DNA from: an uncultured Eubacterium sp.
GTDB taxonomy: Bacteria; Bacillota_A; Clostridia; Lachnospirales; Lachnospiraceae
Assembly: GCA_910589045.1 (NCBI GenBank)
Contig: CAJUSH010000022.1
Location: forward strand, 1-51,480
Length of the DNA stretch: 51,480 nucleotides
Direction: 5' to 3'
Shown piece by piece: positions 40,750 to 49,817 of the stretch; the first letter of the stretch is position 1, and every line of letters begins with the position of its first letter. The notes beneath the pieces were generated by a model. It saw only the letters and a program-made list of their open reading frames with translations, was not told where the DNA came from and searched no databases. The position numbers were made by a program, and so were the translations under genes.

Positions 40750-41928
40750 CTACACCAACACCAATTTCAGCCGCTCAAACGCCTGCTCCAAAATACTTCT
40801 CGGGCAGGCGACGTTGATGCGCTGAAAACCGCTGCCTCCGGCACCAAACATCCTTCCGCTGTCCAGCCACAGCCCTGCCCGCTTTATGATCCGCTCATCA
40901 AGCTCTCCGTCCGAAAGCCCCGTCTCACGAAAATCCAGCCAGATCAGGTACGTCGCCTCATGCTCCGTCATGCGCACCCCGGGAAGCTGCGTCTGCGTAA
41001 GCTCCCTCGCAAAAGCAATATTGTCCCGCACATAGGCGTGCATCGCCTCGTACCACACATCGCCGTGCGCGTAAGCCGCCTCGCACGCCGCCAGTCCCAT
41101 GATGCCCAGCTGGCTCATACCCGCCGCGTCCATCTCCTTTTTAAATTTTTTCCGGAGCTGCGGATTCGGGATAAAAATATTTGACATGACCATGCCCGCC
41201 AGGTTAAAGGTCTTGCTCGGCGCGGTGCACGTAATGCTGTTCTGTGCAAATTCCTCTTTCAGGTCCGCAAACACATGGTGCTCCCCCTGGAAAATGAAAT
41301 CGTGGTGAATCTCGTCGCTGACCACGATGACGCCGTGCGCCAGACAGATCTCCCCGATGCGCACAAGCTCCTCCCGCGTCCATGTGCGTCCCACCGGATT
41401 GTGCGGGCTGCACAGGAAAAAGAGCTTCACCTTTTCGTTCCTGATCTTCTGCTCAAAATCATCGAAATCCATGTGATAGCGGTTGTCCTCACCCAGATGC
41501 AGATCGCTGCTCACAACCCTTCTGCCGTTATCACGGATGACCTGCGCAAACGGATAATAGACCGGAAGCTGCACGAGAACGGCATCCCCCGGCTTCGTGT
41601 AAGCCTTCACCGTCATGGCCAGCGCAAACACCACGCCCGGCGTCTTGATGAGCCATTCCTCCTCTACGTTCCAGCCGTGACGGCGCTGCATCCAGCCCCG
41701 TACAGTCTCGAAATAGGGTGTGGATACCTCGCTGTAGCCAAAAATACCTTTCGCCGCGCACTCTGCCAGCGCATCCTCCACATAGGACGACGTCTTAAAA
41801 TCCATGTCCGCCACCCACAGCGGCAGAAGCCCCTCCGGCATGCCAAACGCACCTGCAAAATCATATTTCAGGCTCTTCGTATTCCTTCGGTCAACGACCG
41901 TGTCAAAATCAAGATTTCTCTCTGCCAT
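40750..41928 (-). CDS. MalY/PatB family aminotransferase (cystathionine beta-lyase type)
   Basis: Seen: 392 residues from ATG 41928, preceded by GGAGGGAGAATTGT. VADMDF near the N-terminus, GIFGYSE, CSPHNPVGR, VVSDEIHHDFIF and the PLP lysine in APSKTFNLAG define the MalY/PatB group of fold-type I enzymes. They cleave C-S bonds of cystathionine or cysteine conjugates, yielding homocysteine or thiols, pyruvate and ammonia. Divergent from an Rrf2 regulator with interlocked promoters, which suggests sulfur-linked control; that link is inference. Confidence 0.88.
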   Translation of the reverse strand: MAERNLDFDTVVDRRNTKSLKYDFAGAFGMPEGLLPLWVADMDFKTSSYVEDALAECAAKGIFGYSEVSTPYFETVRGWMQRRHGWNVEEEWLIKTPGVVFALAMTVKAYTKPGDAVLVQLPVYYPFAQVIRDNGRRVVSSDLHLGEDNRYHMDFDDFEQKIRNEKVKLFFLCSPHNPVGRTWTREELVRIGEICLAHGVIVVSDEIHHDFIFQGEHHVFADLKEEFAQNSITCTAPSKTFNLAGMVMSNIFIPNPQLRKKFKKEMDAAGMSQLGIMGLAACEAAYAHGDVWYEAMHAYVRDNIAFARELTQTQLPGVRMTEHEATYLIWLDFRETGLSDGELDERIIKRAGLWLDSGRMFGAGGSGFQRINVACPRSILEQAFERLKLVLV

Positions 41929-42013
41929 ACAATTCTCCCTCCACCTGTCAAAAAGCCGCTGCATTTTCCCGGGGCAGCCTCCCTTCGTTCCCGCCTGTCC
42001 GGCCGCGCTATTT

Positions 42014-42042
42014 ATCTTAACACGAATCCCCCATCTTCTCAA
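42014..42042 (-). promoter_or_regulatory. Promoter of the MalY/PatB gene
   Basis: Minus-strand TTGAGA (42037-42042), 17-nt spacer, TAAGAT (42014-42019), about 85 nt upstream of the start. Its -35 sequence lies in the arm TCAATAG (42039-42045), which mirrors CTATTGA (42070-42076) in the -35 of the divergent promoter. Confidence 0.7.
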
Positions 42043-42072
42043 TAGGTTTGTTGGTATTTTTTGCAAAAGCTA

Positions 42073-42101
42073 TTGAATCATCCTCCCGCATGCGCTAAAA
42101 T
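42073..42101 (+). promoter_or_regulatory. Promoter of the Rrf2 gene
   Basis: TTGAAT (42073-42078), 17-nt spacer, TAAAAT (42096-42101). The two divergent -35 sequences are about 30 nt apart, so one bound regulator could block both. Confidence 0.75.
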
Positions 42102-42113
42102 AAACGCAGGAAA

Positions 42114-42128
42114 CCACACATACTGTGG
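42114..42128 (+). promoter_or_regulatory. Candidate operator between promoter and Rrf2 start
   Basis: CCACA-N5-TGTGG, a perfect 5-bp inverted repeat just after the expected transcription start and about 20 nt before the ATG. A place suited to autoregulation; the binding protein is not proven. Confidence 0.4.
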
Positions 42129-42146
42129 AATTTGGAGGTAATTGCC

Positions 42147-42557
42147 ATGATTTCAACAAAGGGCAGATACGCACTGCGGGTCATGCTCGACCTTGCCCAA
42201 CAGCCGGAGCACACCTACACGCCGCTCAAAGAGATCGCTGTCCGCCAGGAAATTTCAGAAAAATATCTGGAGATCATACTGAAAAATTTAGTGAAGGAAA
42301 GATTTTTAAGGGGTCTGCGCGGGAAAGGCGGCGGCTATCAGCTCACACGTCCCCCGAAGGATTACCGGGTGGGGGAGATCATCGAGCTGGCGGAAGGGCC
42401 GCTCGCACCCGTGAACTGTCTGCGGCCGGACGCGGAGGCGTGTCCCCGCAGCAGTCAGTGCCACACGCTCCCCATGTGGACAAGATTTGACCGGCTGGTA
42501 CATGATTTTTTCTACGGCATCACCCTGGAGGATCTGCTGCATGAAGAAACCGGATAA
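42147..42557 (+). CDS. Rrf2 family transcriptional regulator
   Basis: Seen: 136 residues from ATG 42147, with TTTGGAGG 8 nt before it; the ATG at 42132 has no ribosome site. MISTKGRYALRVMLDLA, the winged helix EISEKYLEIILKNLVKE and the wing GKGGGYQLTRPP are Rrf2 signatures. NCLRPDAEACPRSSQC gives three cysteines in the position where IscR/NsrR-type members bind an iron-sulfur cluster, though spacing (7 and 5) differs slightly from IscR. Likely senses Fe-S or redox state, or cysteine supply like CymR. It is the only plus-strand gene seen and is divergent from a C-S lyase. Confidence 0.92.
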   Translation: MISTKGRYALRVMLDLAQQPEHTYTPLKEIAVRQEISEKYLEIILKNLVKERFLRGLRGKGGGYQLTRPPKDYRVGEIIELAEGPLAPVNCLRPDAEACPRSSQCHTLPMWTRFDRLVHDFFYGITLEDLLHEETG

Positions 42558-42579
42558 CCGTAATTCCGGTACGACAGGC

Positions 42580-42609
42580 AAACACCCCGCTGCACGCAGC
42601 GGGGTGTTT
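42580..42609. terminator. Bidirectional terminator between convergent genes
   Basis: AAACACCCCGCTGC and GCAGCGGGGTGTTT form a perfect 14-bp stem with a 2-nt centre between the Rrf2 gene (+) and the anti-sigma gene (-). U-tracts are short on both sides. Confidence 0.8.
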
Positions 42610-42615
42610 CCAAAA

Positions 42616-43857
42616 CTATGACAGATTTTTTGCCTCATACTCTGCAATTGTAAGCCTTCCATCCTCATACCTGCGAATGATAATCAGATGTACCTTCTGC
42701 TCTCCTCCGACATCGGGAAGACCGTAGCTATCCACATAAATCTTCGGCGTTTCATCCCCGAAAATCTCCTGGAATGCCTTCATCTGCATACCGCCATTTG
42801 CCTGACTGTTGGCCGTTCCGTATTCGATCCAGTCCGAATTCGGGTCTGCCTTGATCTCATTTTCCGTACCCGCTACCTTCTCGCACAGCTCGTCAATGTT
42901 ATCCACGGTCAGCTTCTCAACAAAAGCATTTGCCTGCTTCACCAGCTTCTCGCCCTCCTCGATTTCCTTCTTCTGGCTCTCGGGCAGATTCTCAAATATC
43001 TCACGGTCTTTCTCCGCTTCCTCCTCGGGCGAATCGAAAAGAGATGCCACATATGCATCCGCCTTCGCCGCATCCGCTTTTGCGGGATCCAGCGGCAGCC
43101 GGAACAGAATATTGCAGCCCTCATAGGACTCGTTACGTGTAATTTTTCCGGTCTTTTCGTCAAACACATAGCCCTGGTCTACCGAGCGCAGGCTGTCGTC
43201 GTCGGTCAGCCCGAGATACACCTCCCGGTCCGCAAAAACCTCCAGGTTATCACACTCGCCCATGCGGTAGAGCACACCGTCCTTCACAAACTCCGTATAT
43301 CCGCCGCTGAAGCTGTAAACGTTGTACATTCCCGGGTTCAGTCCCTCAACAAAGGGGCTTGCCAGGAAACGCTCTCCGCCATATTCCGGCGAGGACGTAT
43401 CCGGCATCGGTGTACCGTCCACATGCTCAATCGCCAGCAGCCAGTAGCTGCGGTCGTCCAGCACCTCATCGCCCGAACGAGCCTCAAAATCGCTGATCGC
43501 CTTGCCCGATACAATGCCGATGAGCGTCGCGCGGTAAGCGCCGCCTGTCTGCGACTCATTGACAATCCGCGCATCTGCTCCCCGGAACGCATCCGCCAGG
43601 GTCGTATCGTTGATCTCCCCCGCCACCTCCTGCGGGCTTAAATACCGCCACGCTGCATATGTGGTTCCTGCACCCGTCACAAGCACTGCCGCAGCGATCG
43701 CAGCCGCCACCGCCGTTCTTCTTCCATTCCATGTATTTCCTTTCATTTGCGCTTCCTCCTTCGCTTTTCGCAAAATTTGTTCGTTCAGCGTCTCATGCGG
43801 CCGAACGTCTGGAGTAAGGGCATCTGCCAGTAATTCATCTAATTTATTATTATTCAT
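42616..43857 (-). CDS. Membrane-anchored anti-sigma factor-like protein
   Basis: Seen: 413 residues from ATG 43857, preceded by GGAGGTTTTGCTGT and overlapping the sigma gene by 8 nt. Cytoplasmic N-terminus of about 45 residues (KLDELLADALTPDVRPHETL), one membrane helix at about 48-65 (TAVAAAIAAAVLVTGAGTTY), then a large outer domain with acidic helices at about 275-310 (EEEAEKDREIFENLPESQKK). This matches single-pass anti-sigma factors of the DUF4179-like type in Clostridia. It would hold the ECF sigma factor until a surface signal. No zinc-binding HxxxCxxC motif. Confidence 0.75.
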   Translation of the reverse strand: MNNNKLDELLADALTPDVRPHETLNEQILRKAKEEAQMKGNTWNGRRTAVAAAIAAAVLVTGAGTTYAAWRYLSPQEVAGEINDTTLADAFRGADARIVNESQTGGAYRATLIGIVSGKAISDFEARSGDEVLDDRSYWLLAIEHVDGTPMPDTSSPEYGGERFLASPFVEGLNPGMYNVYSFSGGYTEFVKDGVLYRMGECDNLEVFADREVYLGLTDDDSLRSVDQGYVFDEKTGKITRNESYEGCNILFRLPLDPAKADAAKADAYVASLFDSPEEEAEKDREIFENLPESQKKEIEEGEKLVKQANAFVEKLTVDNIDELCEKVAGTENEIKADPNSDWIEYGTANSQANGGMQMKAFQEIFGDETPKIYVDSYGLPDVGGEQKVHLIIIRRYEDGRLTIAEYEAKNLS

Positions 43858-44392
43858 ACAGCAAAACCTCCAGTTGATTTTTGAGCAGTCTTCTCGCATG
43901 ATGCAGCCTGCTCTTCACGGTGCCGGCAGGAACCTGCAAAACCCGCGCAAGCTCCTCCACCGACAGCTCCTCCATGTAAAATAGGAGCACAACCACCCGG
44001 TATTTTTCCGGCAGTTCGCCGACGGCGCGCCGTACCTCAAGCCGCCGCTCCTGTCTCAGAATCTCTGTCTCGACAAGGTCCGCGGCTGTCGCCTGCTCCG
44101 CCAGCGCATCGGCTCCCGGCACGTCTAAAGACTGCTCCGGTGCGATCCGGCGGCGCCATGCCGCTTTGCGCCGCCTGTTCTTCCACAGGCGGACCGCAAC
44201 GGACAGCAGAAAGCTTTTCGGGTTGGCGTCTCCGTCATTATGCAGTTGTCGAATACGCTCCACTGCCACAAGAAATGTATCCTGATACAACTCGTCTGCC
44301 TGTTCCCGCGTTCCCGTCAGATACTGACAAAACGAGTAAATTGCCGTTCCGTGCTCCTCTATGCACTGCTCAAGCTCAAAAACCGTCATCAT
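43850..44392 (-). CDS. ECF-family RNA polymerase sigma factor
   Basis: Seen: 180 residues from ATG 44392 (GGAGAAGCG before it; ATG 44389 is adjacent). Region 2: FCQYLTGTREQADELYQDTF and SFLLSVAVRLWKNRRRKAAW. Region 4: LPEKYRVVVLLFYMEELSVE and VPAGTVKSRLHHARRLLKNQ. The stop overlaps the anti-sigma start, a standard regulator/inhibitor pair. A TTGAAC-N15-TACAAT sequence lies in the AT-rich DNA between this gene and comEC and may be its promoter. The longer open frame upstream into comEC is not coding. Confidence 0.9.
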   Translation of the reverse strand: MMTVFELEQCIEEHGTAIYSFCQYLTGTREQADELYQDTFLVAVERIRQLHNDGDANPKSFLLSVAVRLWKNRRRKAAWRRRIAPEQSLDVPGADALAEQATAADLVETEILRQERRLEVRRAVGELPEKYRVVVLLFYMEELSVEELARVLQVPAGTVKSRLHHARRLLKNQLEVLLYE

Positions 44393-44529
44393 CGCTTCTC
44401 CGATTAAAAATATACTTTTCCCTCTAACATCAGACGTCTGTTTTGGAAAGGATAACTGCTTACCGGCCCTTGCGCCAGGCGTAATGCGATTGCCCTTCAC
44501 TCTTACATTGTAACGGGCGAAAAAAAGGT

Positions 44530-47175
44530 TCAAAAATTTTGCGCTGCTGTCACAAAAAATTTTTTGCCCCGCCGCCGCACCTTCACCTGGCCGCAATCCA
44601 TCGTGCACAGCACCCGGCTTCCCGCCTCCCTCATATGAAGAAGCGCCTCTTCGCCCGGATGCCCGTAGCGGTTGCGCCGGGCACACGAGACAACGCAGAT
44701 ACGCGGGGAAAGTGCCTGCAGAAATTCAGCGGAGTTGGAGTAATCGGAGCCGTGGTGCGCCGCCTTGTACACATCAATCCCGAAAACCCTTCCGCCGAAA
44801 CCCGTCCCGGCGGATTCGTCCGGCTTCAATGCCTGTCCGCCCGGGCTTTCTGCAGCAGATTTACCCGGCTCCGTTGCCTGTCCGCCCGGGCTTTCTGCAG
44901 CGGATTTACCTGACTCCGATACGCGTCCGCCCGGGTCCGGCACCCGCTGAAAAAGCGCCGTCTCAGACAGCAGCCGCTCCTCCTGCCCTGTCCCGATATC
45001 TCCTGTAAACAGCGCACGAAAGCCCTGCTCCTCGAACAGGCAGACAAGGCTTGCGGCGTTTCGGTCCTCCTGACCTGACTCCAATTCGCCGGGTGCAAGA
45101 AAACGCATATGCGCCCCCTCCTCCCCGAAGCATTCCCCGCCCTTTAATACATAGCCGCCCTTTTCGTCATCATATGAAAACGGTACAGGTGCGCCTTTGG
45201 AATGATACAGCTGCATCGCATCCCCGGCACCCACAAGAAGAAACGGCACGCCCTGCCGTTTAAGCGCGGCTGTCAGCCGCTCCCACGCTTCGTCGCGCAC
45301 GCACCCCTTTGCCAGCACCACGCAGCCGATCTCATATCCCGACGCAAGCACCTCGTAAAAGCCGCTCACATGATCCTCGTCCAAATGGGACAGCAGCCAG
45401 TAATCAATGCGCCGCACGCCCTTCGACTTTAAAAACGGAAGGAGCCGATAGGTCCCCACACCCGAAACATCCGTGCTTCCCCCGTCCACAAAGCAGGTGA
45501 CTCCCTCCTCTGTGCGAAGAAACGCGCCGTCCCCCTGCCCCACATCGAGAAAGCTCAGCTCAAAGCCCCGCTCCGGCGCGCGGCACAGAAATAGCGTCAA
45601 AAGCACGCCCCAGAGAAGGCTGCACAAAAGCACCCGCGCTCCCTCACGCCCGGATGCCCCATCCGCCGCAAGCCGCCGCCTGCGCACTCCCAGCGCAAAT
45701 AGAAGCAGCGCCAGCAATCCGTAATAAACCCACAGCTTTCCCTCCGACGGCTTTGCGCAGATCACGGAGGAAAAGGGCAGCGCCTGCGCGCTGCGGCACA
45801 CCCGGATATACACGGTAAGCACCATCCGGCAGGGCACAAACAGAATATGCGGGATATGCGCCGCCCATGCCCCGCCGACTTCCGCCGGCAGCACAGCGCC
45901 ATTCATCAGAATTCCACCGCACCCCGCCAGCCTTGCAATGCCCTCACCTGCCAGCGCAGCGGCGCACCCGGCGAGCCCGAAGCCCATCATGACACCCGCA
46001 TAGGGCAGCAAAAGCAGATTCAAAAACATTGCACACAGCGGCAGCTCATAATTATAGTACGCATTGAGCGGCAGCAGACAAAGCTGCAGCAGAAGCGCCG
46101 CACACACCGGGCGCAGCAGACGGGAAAGCGGCCGCTCCTGCCCTTCCTGCCCCTCCCGTCCAAGCAGATCACCGATGGCGACAACCGCATAAGCCGCCGC
46201 AAACGAAAACCGGAAGCTCACGCTGTGCAATAGAAACGGACGGTCACAGAGAAGAACGGCTGCTGCCGCGCCCAGCGCTGCACGCGCATCATAGCCGCGT
46301 CCCACGCACTGCGCCAGAAGAAATACAAAAAACATGAAAAGCGCACGCTGCGTGGATACCCCCATACCGGCCATCGTGCCATAGCTAAACAGCACGAACG
46401 CCGTGAACGCTCCGCAGGCAGAATAGCCCAGCCCAAGCCTCCGCAGCAGCGCGTAAAGACCCATGCCGATCATGCTCACATGCATGCCCGAGATCGCCAG
46501 AATATGCCCGATGCCCGTATGCCCGAACAGCTCGCGTATCTCCCCGTCCAGAAGCGATTTTTCCCCGGTAAGCATCGCCGCCAGAATACCTGCCTCCCCG
46601 GCCGGCAGCATGTCCCCGCAGACCCGCGCTACGGCTCCCCGCAGGCAGTAAAGCTTCTCGCGCCACAAAAAGATACCGTCGGGCGCACGGATACAAGCCA
46701 GCTCCTCCGTGCGCATGCGCCCGATGACCTGCCTGCTCCTGTAATAAATTTTCTCGTTGAATTGTCCCTCGTTTCGGGGAAAATCGAAATCCTCGACCAT
46801 TCCTGTGACAAGCAGTGTGCTTCCGAGCGGATAGACACACTCCCCGGTAGATAAAATCACCTGGCTTTTTTCATCCTGCAGCGCCAGAGTAAGCTGCCAG
46901 CGGTCGTTTTTTACTTCCTTGTGGACGACCGTCCCACGTATGGTCTGCTCCTGCCCTGTAAAAAGCGCCTGTCCGTTCCTTTGCCACTGCCAGTCCTGCG
47001 CAAGGAAGCTAAACGCCCCAAGCCCTCCCGCAAAAAGAAGCATCGCTCCCCTTACGACGAGCTCACGAAAGCTCCCTTCCCGCAGAAGCGGCACCAGCAG
47101 AGCACCGGAGAGCATGCACGCACACAGCGCGTACTGCCAGCCCCCGCCCTCCGCCAGAAGGATACCGAAAATCAC
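44530..47175 (-). CDS. comEC: ComEC/Rec2 DNA-uptake channel
   Basis: Seen: at least 881 residues. N-terminal membrane and OB-like part (QTIRGTVVHKEVKNDRWQLT), Competence domain with GHILAISGMHVSMIGMGLYA and many helices, then a metallo-beta-lactamase domain: FLDVGQGDGAFL, VDGGS, LLSHLDEDHVSGF, LFTGDIG, KAAHHGSDYSNS. It forms the inner-membrane channel that passes single-stranded DNA during transformation. A low-complexity insertion of 15-residue repeats splits the last domain just before HHGS. The start is unclear: the frame stays open to about 47240 with no ATG, GTG or TTG except GTG 47175, which lacks a ribosome site. An ATC at 47217 sits 8 nt after AAAGGGG. Confidence 0.9.
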   Translation of the reverse strand: MIFGILLAEGGGWQYALCACMLSGALLVPLLREGSFRELVVRGAMLLFAGGLGAFSFLAQDWQWQRNGQALFTGQEQTIRGTVVHKEVKNDRWQLTLALQDEKSQVILSTGECVYPLGSTLLVTGMVEDFDFPRNEGQFNEKIYYRSRQVIGRMRTEELACIRAPDGIFLWREKLYCLRGAVARVCGDMLPAGEAGILAAMLTGEKSLLDGEIRELFGHTGIGHILAISGMHVSMIGMGLYALLRRLGLGYSACGAFTAFVLFSYGTMAGMGVSTQRALFMFFVFLLAQCVGRGYDARAALGAAAAVLLCDRPFLLHSVSFRFSFAAAYAVVAIGDLLGREGQEGQERPLSRLLRPVCAALLLQLCLLPLNAYYNYELPLCAMFLNLLLLPYAGVMMGFGLAGCAAALAGEGIARLAGCGGILMNGAVLPAEVGGAWAAHIPHILFVPCRMVLTVYIRVCRSAQALPFSSVICAKPSEGKLWVYYGLLALLLFALGVRRRRLAADGASGREGARVLLCSLLWGVLLTLFLCRAPERGFELSFLDVGQGDGAFLRTEEGVTCFVDGGSTDVSGVGTYRLLPFLKSKGVRRIDYWLLSHLDEDHVSGFYEVLASGYEIGCVVLAKGCVRDEAWERLTAALKRQGVPFLLVGAGDAMQLYHSKGAPVPFSYDDEKGGYVLKGGECFGEEGAHMRFLAPGELESGQEDRNAASLVCLFEEQGFRALFTGDIGTGQEERLLSETALFQRVPDPGGRVSESGKSAAESPGGQATEPGKSAAESPGGQALKPDESAGTGFGGRVFGIDVYKAAHHGSDYSNSAEFLQALSPRICVVSCARRNRYGHPGEEALLHMREAGSRVLCTMDCGQVKVRRRGKKFFVTAAQNF
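44831..44920. repeat. 45-bp in-frame tandem repeat inside comEC
   Basis: Two full units (44831-44875 and 44876-44920), each starting GCCTGTCCGCCCGGGCTTTC, with partial copies on both sides (about 44810-44830 and 44921-44935). On the minus strand they encode GKSAAESPGGQATEP-type 15-residue units. Units differ at a handful of positions. Confidence 0.9.
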
Positions 47176-47276
47176 GGCAAGCGCAAGCTGACAGCTCAGC
47201 CGTTTCTTCCATTCGATGGAATCATCCCCTTTATCTCTTAAGTTTTTCTGTCAAATTTCCTGCTGATTTTTCACGG

Positions 47277-47282
47277 ATTATA
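47277..47282 (-). promoter_or_regulatory. -10 element before comEC
   Basis: TATAAT on the minus strand within 47241-47340, about 60 nt before the probable comEC start. No good -35 sequence is seen at 16-18 nt. Confidence 0.35.
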
Positions 47283-47340
47283 CCGCAATCCACCGGTCTG
47301 CAGCGCTTTTCCAGCTGAGCCTGTGCTGTTTTGGATGCGC

Positions 47341-48312
47341 TCAGAGATCATTGACAATGACCTCCCGCTCGTGCGGGACGGTACGCACATAGGACAGGTC
47401 CTGCTCATAAAGCGTCCCCAGCGGAAAGCTCTCACGGTACACCCCGGACGTATCGCCGTTGACGGAAATCTGTACCTTATCGATGTGTGGAAGCGACGTC
47501 AGGGAATTGACAAGGGAGTAGATTACGATCGCCTCCTGCACGTTGTAGTTCTGCGTCCGGAAGCCGTTGTCCAGGCTGACGTAGCAGATGCGGTCCGCCA
47601 CGGAGACATTGACCAGCGCCGTCTCCGGCGGAATGGATGCCACCGCATCGGTGATTTTCGGTCCCGCCAGAAGATGCTCGATCACAAGCTTCTCCAGGGA
47701 CACATTGTTATTGTAGTAGACCCGCTGCGTCTCCAGCACCAGGCCGTCTCCCGACGAATTAGAAAAATACAGATCCAGCGTTGCATGCTGGATGGAATTG
47801 ATCTGTTCCCCCGGATTGACTACAAAATCCTCCGTTGTCATCTCACCGATTTCCTTGCCCCTGGAATCCAGAAGCGGCTCATCCTCCACAAAAAATTCAA
47901 GGCAGTCAACCCCCTCCACCTGCGTTAAGGTCTGCACAAGCGCAAGCCTGCACAAAATCTCCGGCACCGACTCCATTGTCCGGTAATTTTTGTTAAAATA
48001 AACCTTTAAATCCCCGTCGTCTTCAAGCTGTGTCTGTGTCACCTCCACGCCCTCCGGAATCGGACGGACAAAATCAACGTCGCCGGAATCGGTTGAGAGC
48101 ACCCTGATCAGCTCGGCAACCAGAAGCCTTGTATCACCGAGTGCCGCGTTTGGCTCATAGCTCTGACGCACGGTTTTTGTCTGCTCCTTGTCCAGATAGC
48201 TCACAAACAGCGTCCCCTCCTCCGGTATCGGCTCCTTCTCCCTGCCGCAGCCCCAGAGGCAGACGCCCGCAAGCAAAAAAAGCAGGCCTCTATATCCAAA
48301 TCCTTTTTTCAT
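47341..48312 (-). CDS. GerMN-domain lipoprotein
   Basis: Seen: 323 residues with a lipoprotein signal peptide (GLLFLLAGVCLWGC, acylated Cys at about 22). Two repeats follow the GerMN pattern: AELIRVLSTDSGDVDFVRPI, PEGVEVTQTQLEDDGDLKVY and then IEHLLAGPKITDAVASIPPE with VSVADRICYVSLDNGF. GerM-type proteins act in sporulation and germination envelope processes; others are general lipoproteins. ATG follows AAGGAGGAAGGC. The gene follows the WalK-like kinase by 36 nt, so it is probably in the same operon. Confidence 0.85.
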   Translation of the reverse strand: MKKGFGYRGLLFLLAGVCLWGCGREKEPIPEEGTLFVSYLDKEQTKTVRQSYEPNAALGDTRLLVAELIRVLSTDSGDVDFVRPIPEGVEVTQTQLEDDGDLKVYFNKNYRTMESVPEILCRLALVQTLTQVEGVDCLEFFVEDEPLLDSRGKEIGEMTTEDFVVNPGEQINSIQHATLDLYFSNSSGDGLVLETQRVYYNNNVSLEKLVIEHLLAGPKITDAVASIPPETALVNVSVADRICYVSLDNGFRTQNYNVQEAIVIYSLVNSLTSLPHIDKVQISVNGDTSGVYRESFPLGTLYEQDLSYVRTVPHEREVIVNDL

Positions 48313-48348
48313 GCCTTCCTCCTTGCTTTTATGAAAACGCCCGTACCC

Positions 48349-49788
48349 CTATCCTGCGATATATTTGAGGGGAATCCGTACCGTGAAAATCGTGCCCTCT
48401 CCCTCCGTGGAAAATGCCTTGATCGCCCCTCTGTGCATGAGAATGACACTCCGGGAGATTGCAAGACCAAGACCCGTACCTCCGATCTCCCGGGAATGGG
48501 ATTTATCCACACGGTAAAAGCGCTCGTAAATATGGTCCAGCGACTCCTCCGGAATCCCGCAGCCATTGTCCTCCACCTTGACATAGAAATACTGGTGATC
48601 CGCATTGAGGGATACATGCACCCAGCCGTCTGCCTTGTCGTTATACTTGATCGCATTCTCAACCAGGTTCGTGAGCGCAAGCGACATTTTCGTCTCGTCA
48701 ATCTCGGCACTCACCGGGCGGAAGCTCTCAAGCACAAGCTCGATGTTCTGCCGGTCCGCGATTGGCATCAGACGCTTCATGATCAGCTCCAGCGACTCGT
48801 TCACATTGACCGCCGTAATGTTTAGGCTGTCTGCTGCCGCCTTGTCCATCTTTACCAGCGAGAGCAGATCCGTGATGATCTTGTTTTCCCGCTCGATCTC
48901 AGAAGCAATATCCGTCATAAACTCCTGATAAAGCTCCACGGGCGCGCCCTCCTGCCCGGTCAGCGAATCCGCAAGCACCTTCATGGACGTGAGGGGCGTT
49001 TTTAATTCATGCGACACATTTGATACAAATTCCTGTCTGGATTCGTCCAGCACCTTCATGTTTTTCAGCATGGCGTTGATGTTGACGGAAATCTCCTCCG
49101 TCTCCGTATAGCTGTCGATGAGCAGCATATCCCCGCCGTAGCCGATCTGCATCTCCTCGACGGATTTCGACATTTTCCGAAACGGACGCGCAATGCGGTT
49201 TGACACAATGATCGCAAACACCACGATCAGAATCGCCGCGGAAAGCTGGACGATAAGCGCCGTATTTTTCAGATATTCGGAGGCATCCTGCACCACATCC
49301 GTGGAGGCGCTCACAAGCAGCACGCCTAAAATCTCCTGCGTATCCACATCGCAGATCGGCAGCGTGACCTGAATGTAACCGTTCACCGGGTCGTACTTGT
49401 TGGACTCCGAGCCCTGAAAGCTGGTAGCCACCTCCTCGCAGATAATGATCTTTTTTGTGTCCAGGTCGTACGTATCCTTTATAATATGAAACGTATTGTC
49501 TATGACGAGGACACGCCCGTCGTAAATATTGCAGATCAGCTCCACACGGGAGTTGATCGACTCAAGTGTCACATCCTCCAGATAGCCGTTGTTCGCAATC
49601 TGGTCGGAAAGAATTTTCGCCTGATTCAAAATATCAATACTCCGGTTGGAAACCGCCCGCTTCTCGTATCCGCGGATAATCCCGATACGCAGAGCGATGC
49701 CGGGAAGCATCCCGAAAAAAATAAATGCTGTGACTAAACGAAATCGCAGACTTTTCAAAAATTTCCGCAGTTTTTTTTTCGACTTCAT
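48349..49788 (-). CDS. WalK-like sensor histidine kinase
   Basis: Seen: 479 residues. Membrane helix at about 15-35, an outer sensor region of about 130 residues, second helix (LIVQLSAAILIVVFAIIVSN), HAMP (NRIARPFRKMSKSVEEMQIG), phospho-acceptor His in SNVSHELKTPL, then N-box NLVENAIKYN, G1 DNGCGIPEE and G2 GTGLGLAIS. Unlike Bacillus WalK there is no PAS domain between HAMP and the His region. It phosphorylates the regulator encoded 29 nt upstream. PhoR-type identity is the main alternative. Confidence 0.9.
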   Translation of the reverse strand: MKSKKKLRKFLKSLRFRLVTAFIFFGMLPGIALRIGIIRGYEKRAVSNRSIDILNQAKILSDQIANNGYLEDVTLESINSRVELICNIYDGRVLVIDNTFHIIKDTYDLDTKKIIICEEVATSFQGSESNKYDPVNGYIQVTLPICDVDTQEILGVLLVSASTDVVQDASEYLKNTALIVQLSAAILIVVFAIIVSNRIARPFRKMSKSVEEMQIGYGGDMLLIDSYTETEEISVNINAMLKNMKVLDESRQEFVSNVSHELKTPLTSMKVLADSLTGQEGAPVELYQEFMTDIASEIERENKIITDLLSLVKMDKAAADSLNITAVNVNESLELIMKRLMPIADRQNIELVLESFRPVSAEIDETKMSLALTNLVENAIKYNDKADGWVHVSLNADHQYFYVKVEDNGCGIPEESLDHIYERFYRVDKSHSREIGGTGLGLAISRSVILMHRGAIKAFSTEGEGTIFTVRIPLKYIAG

Positions 49789-49817
49789 TTCACCGTTCCC
49801 TTATCCCGTATCCGCCC

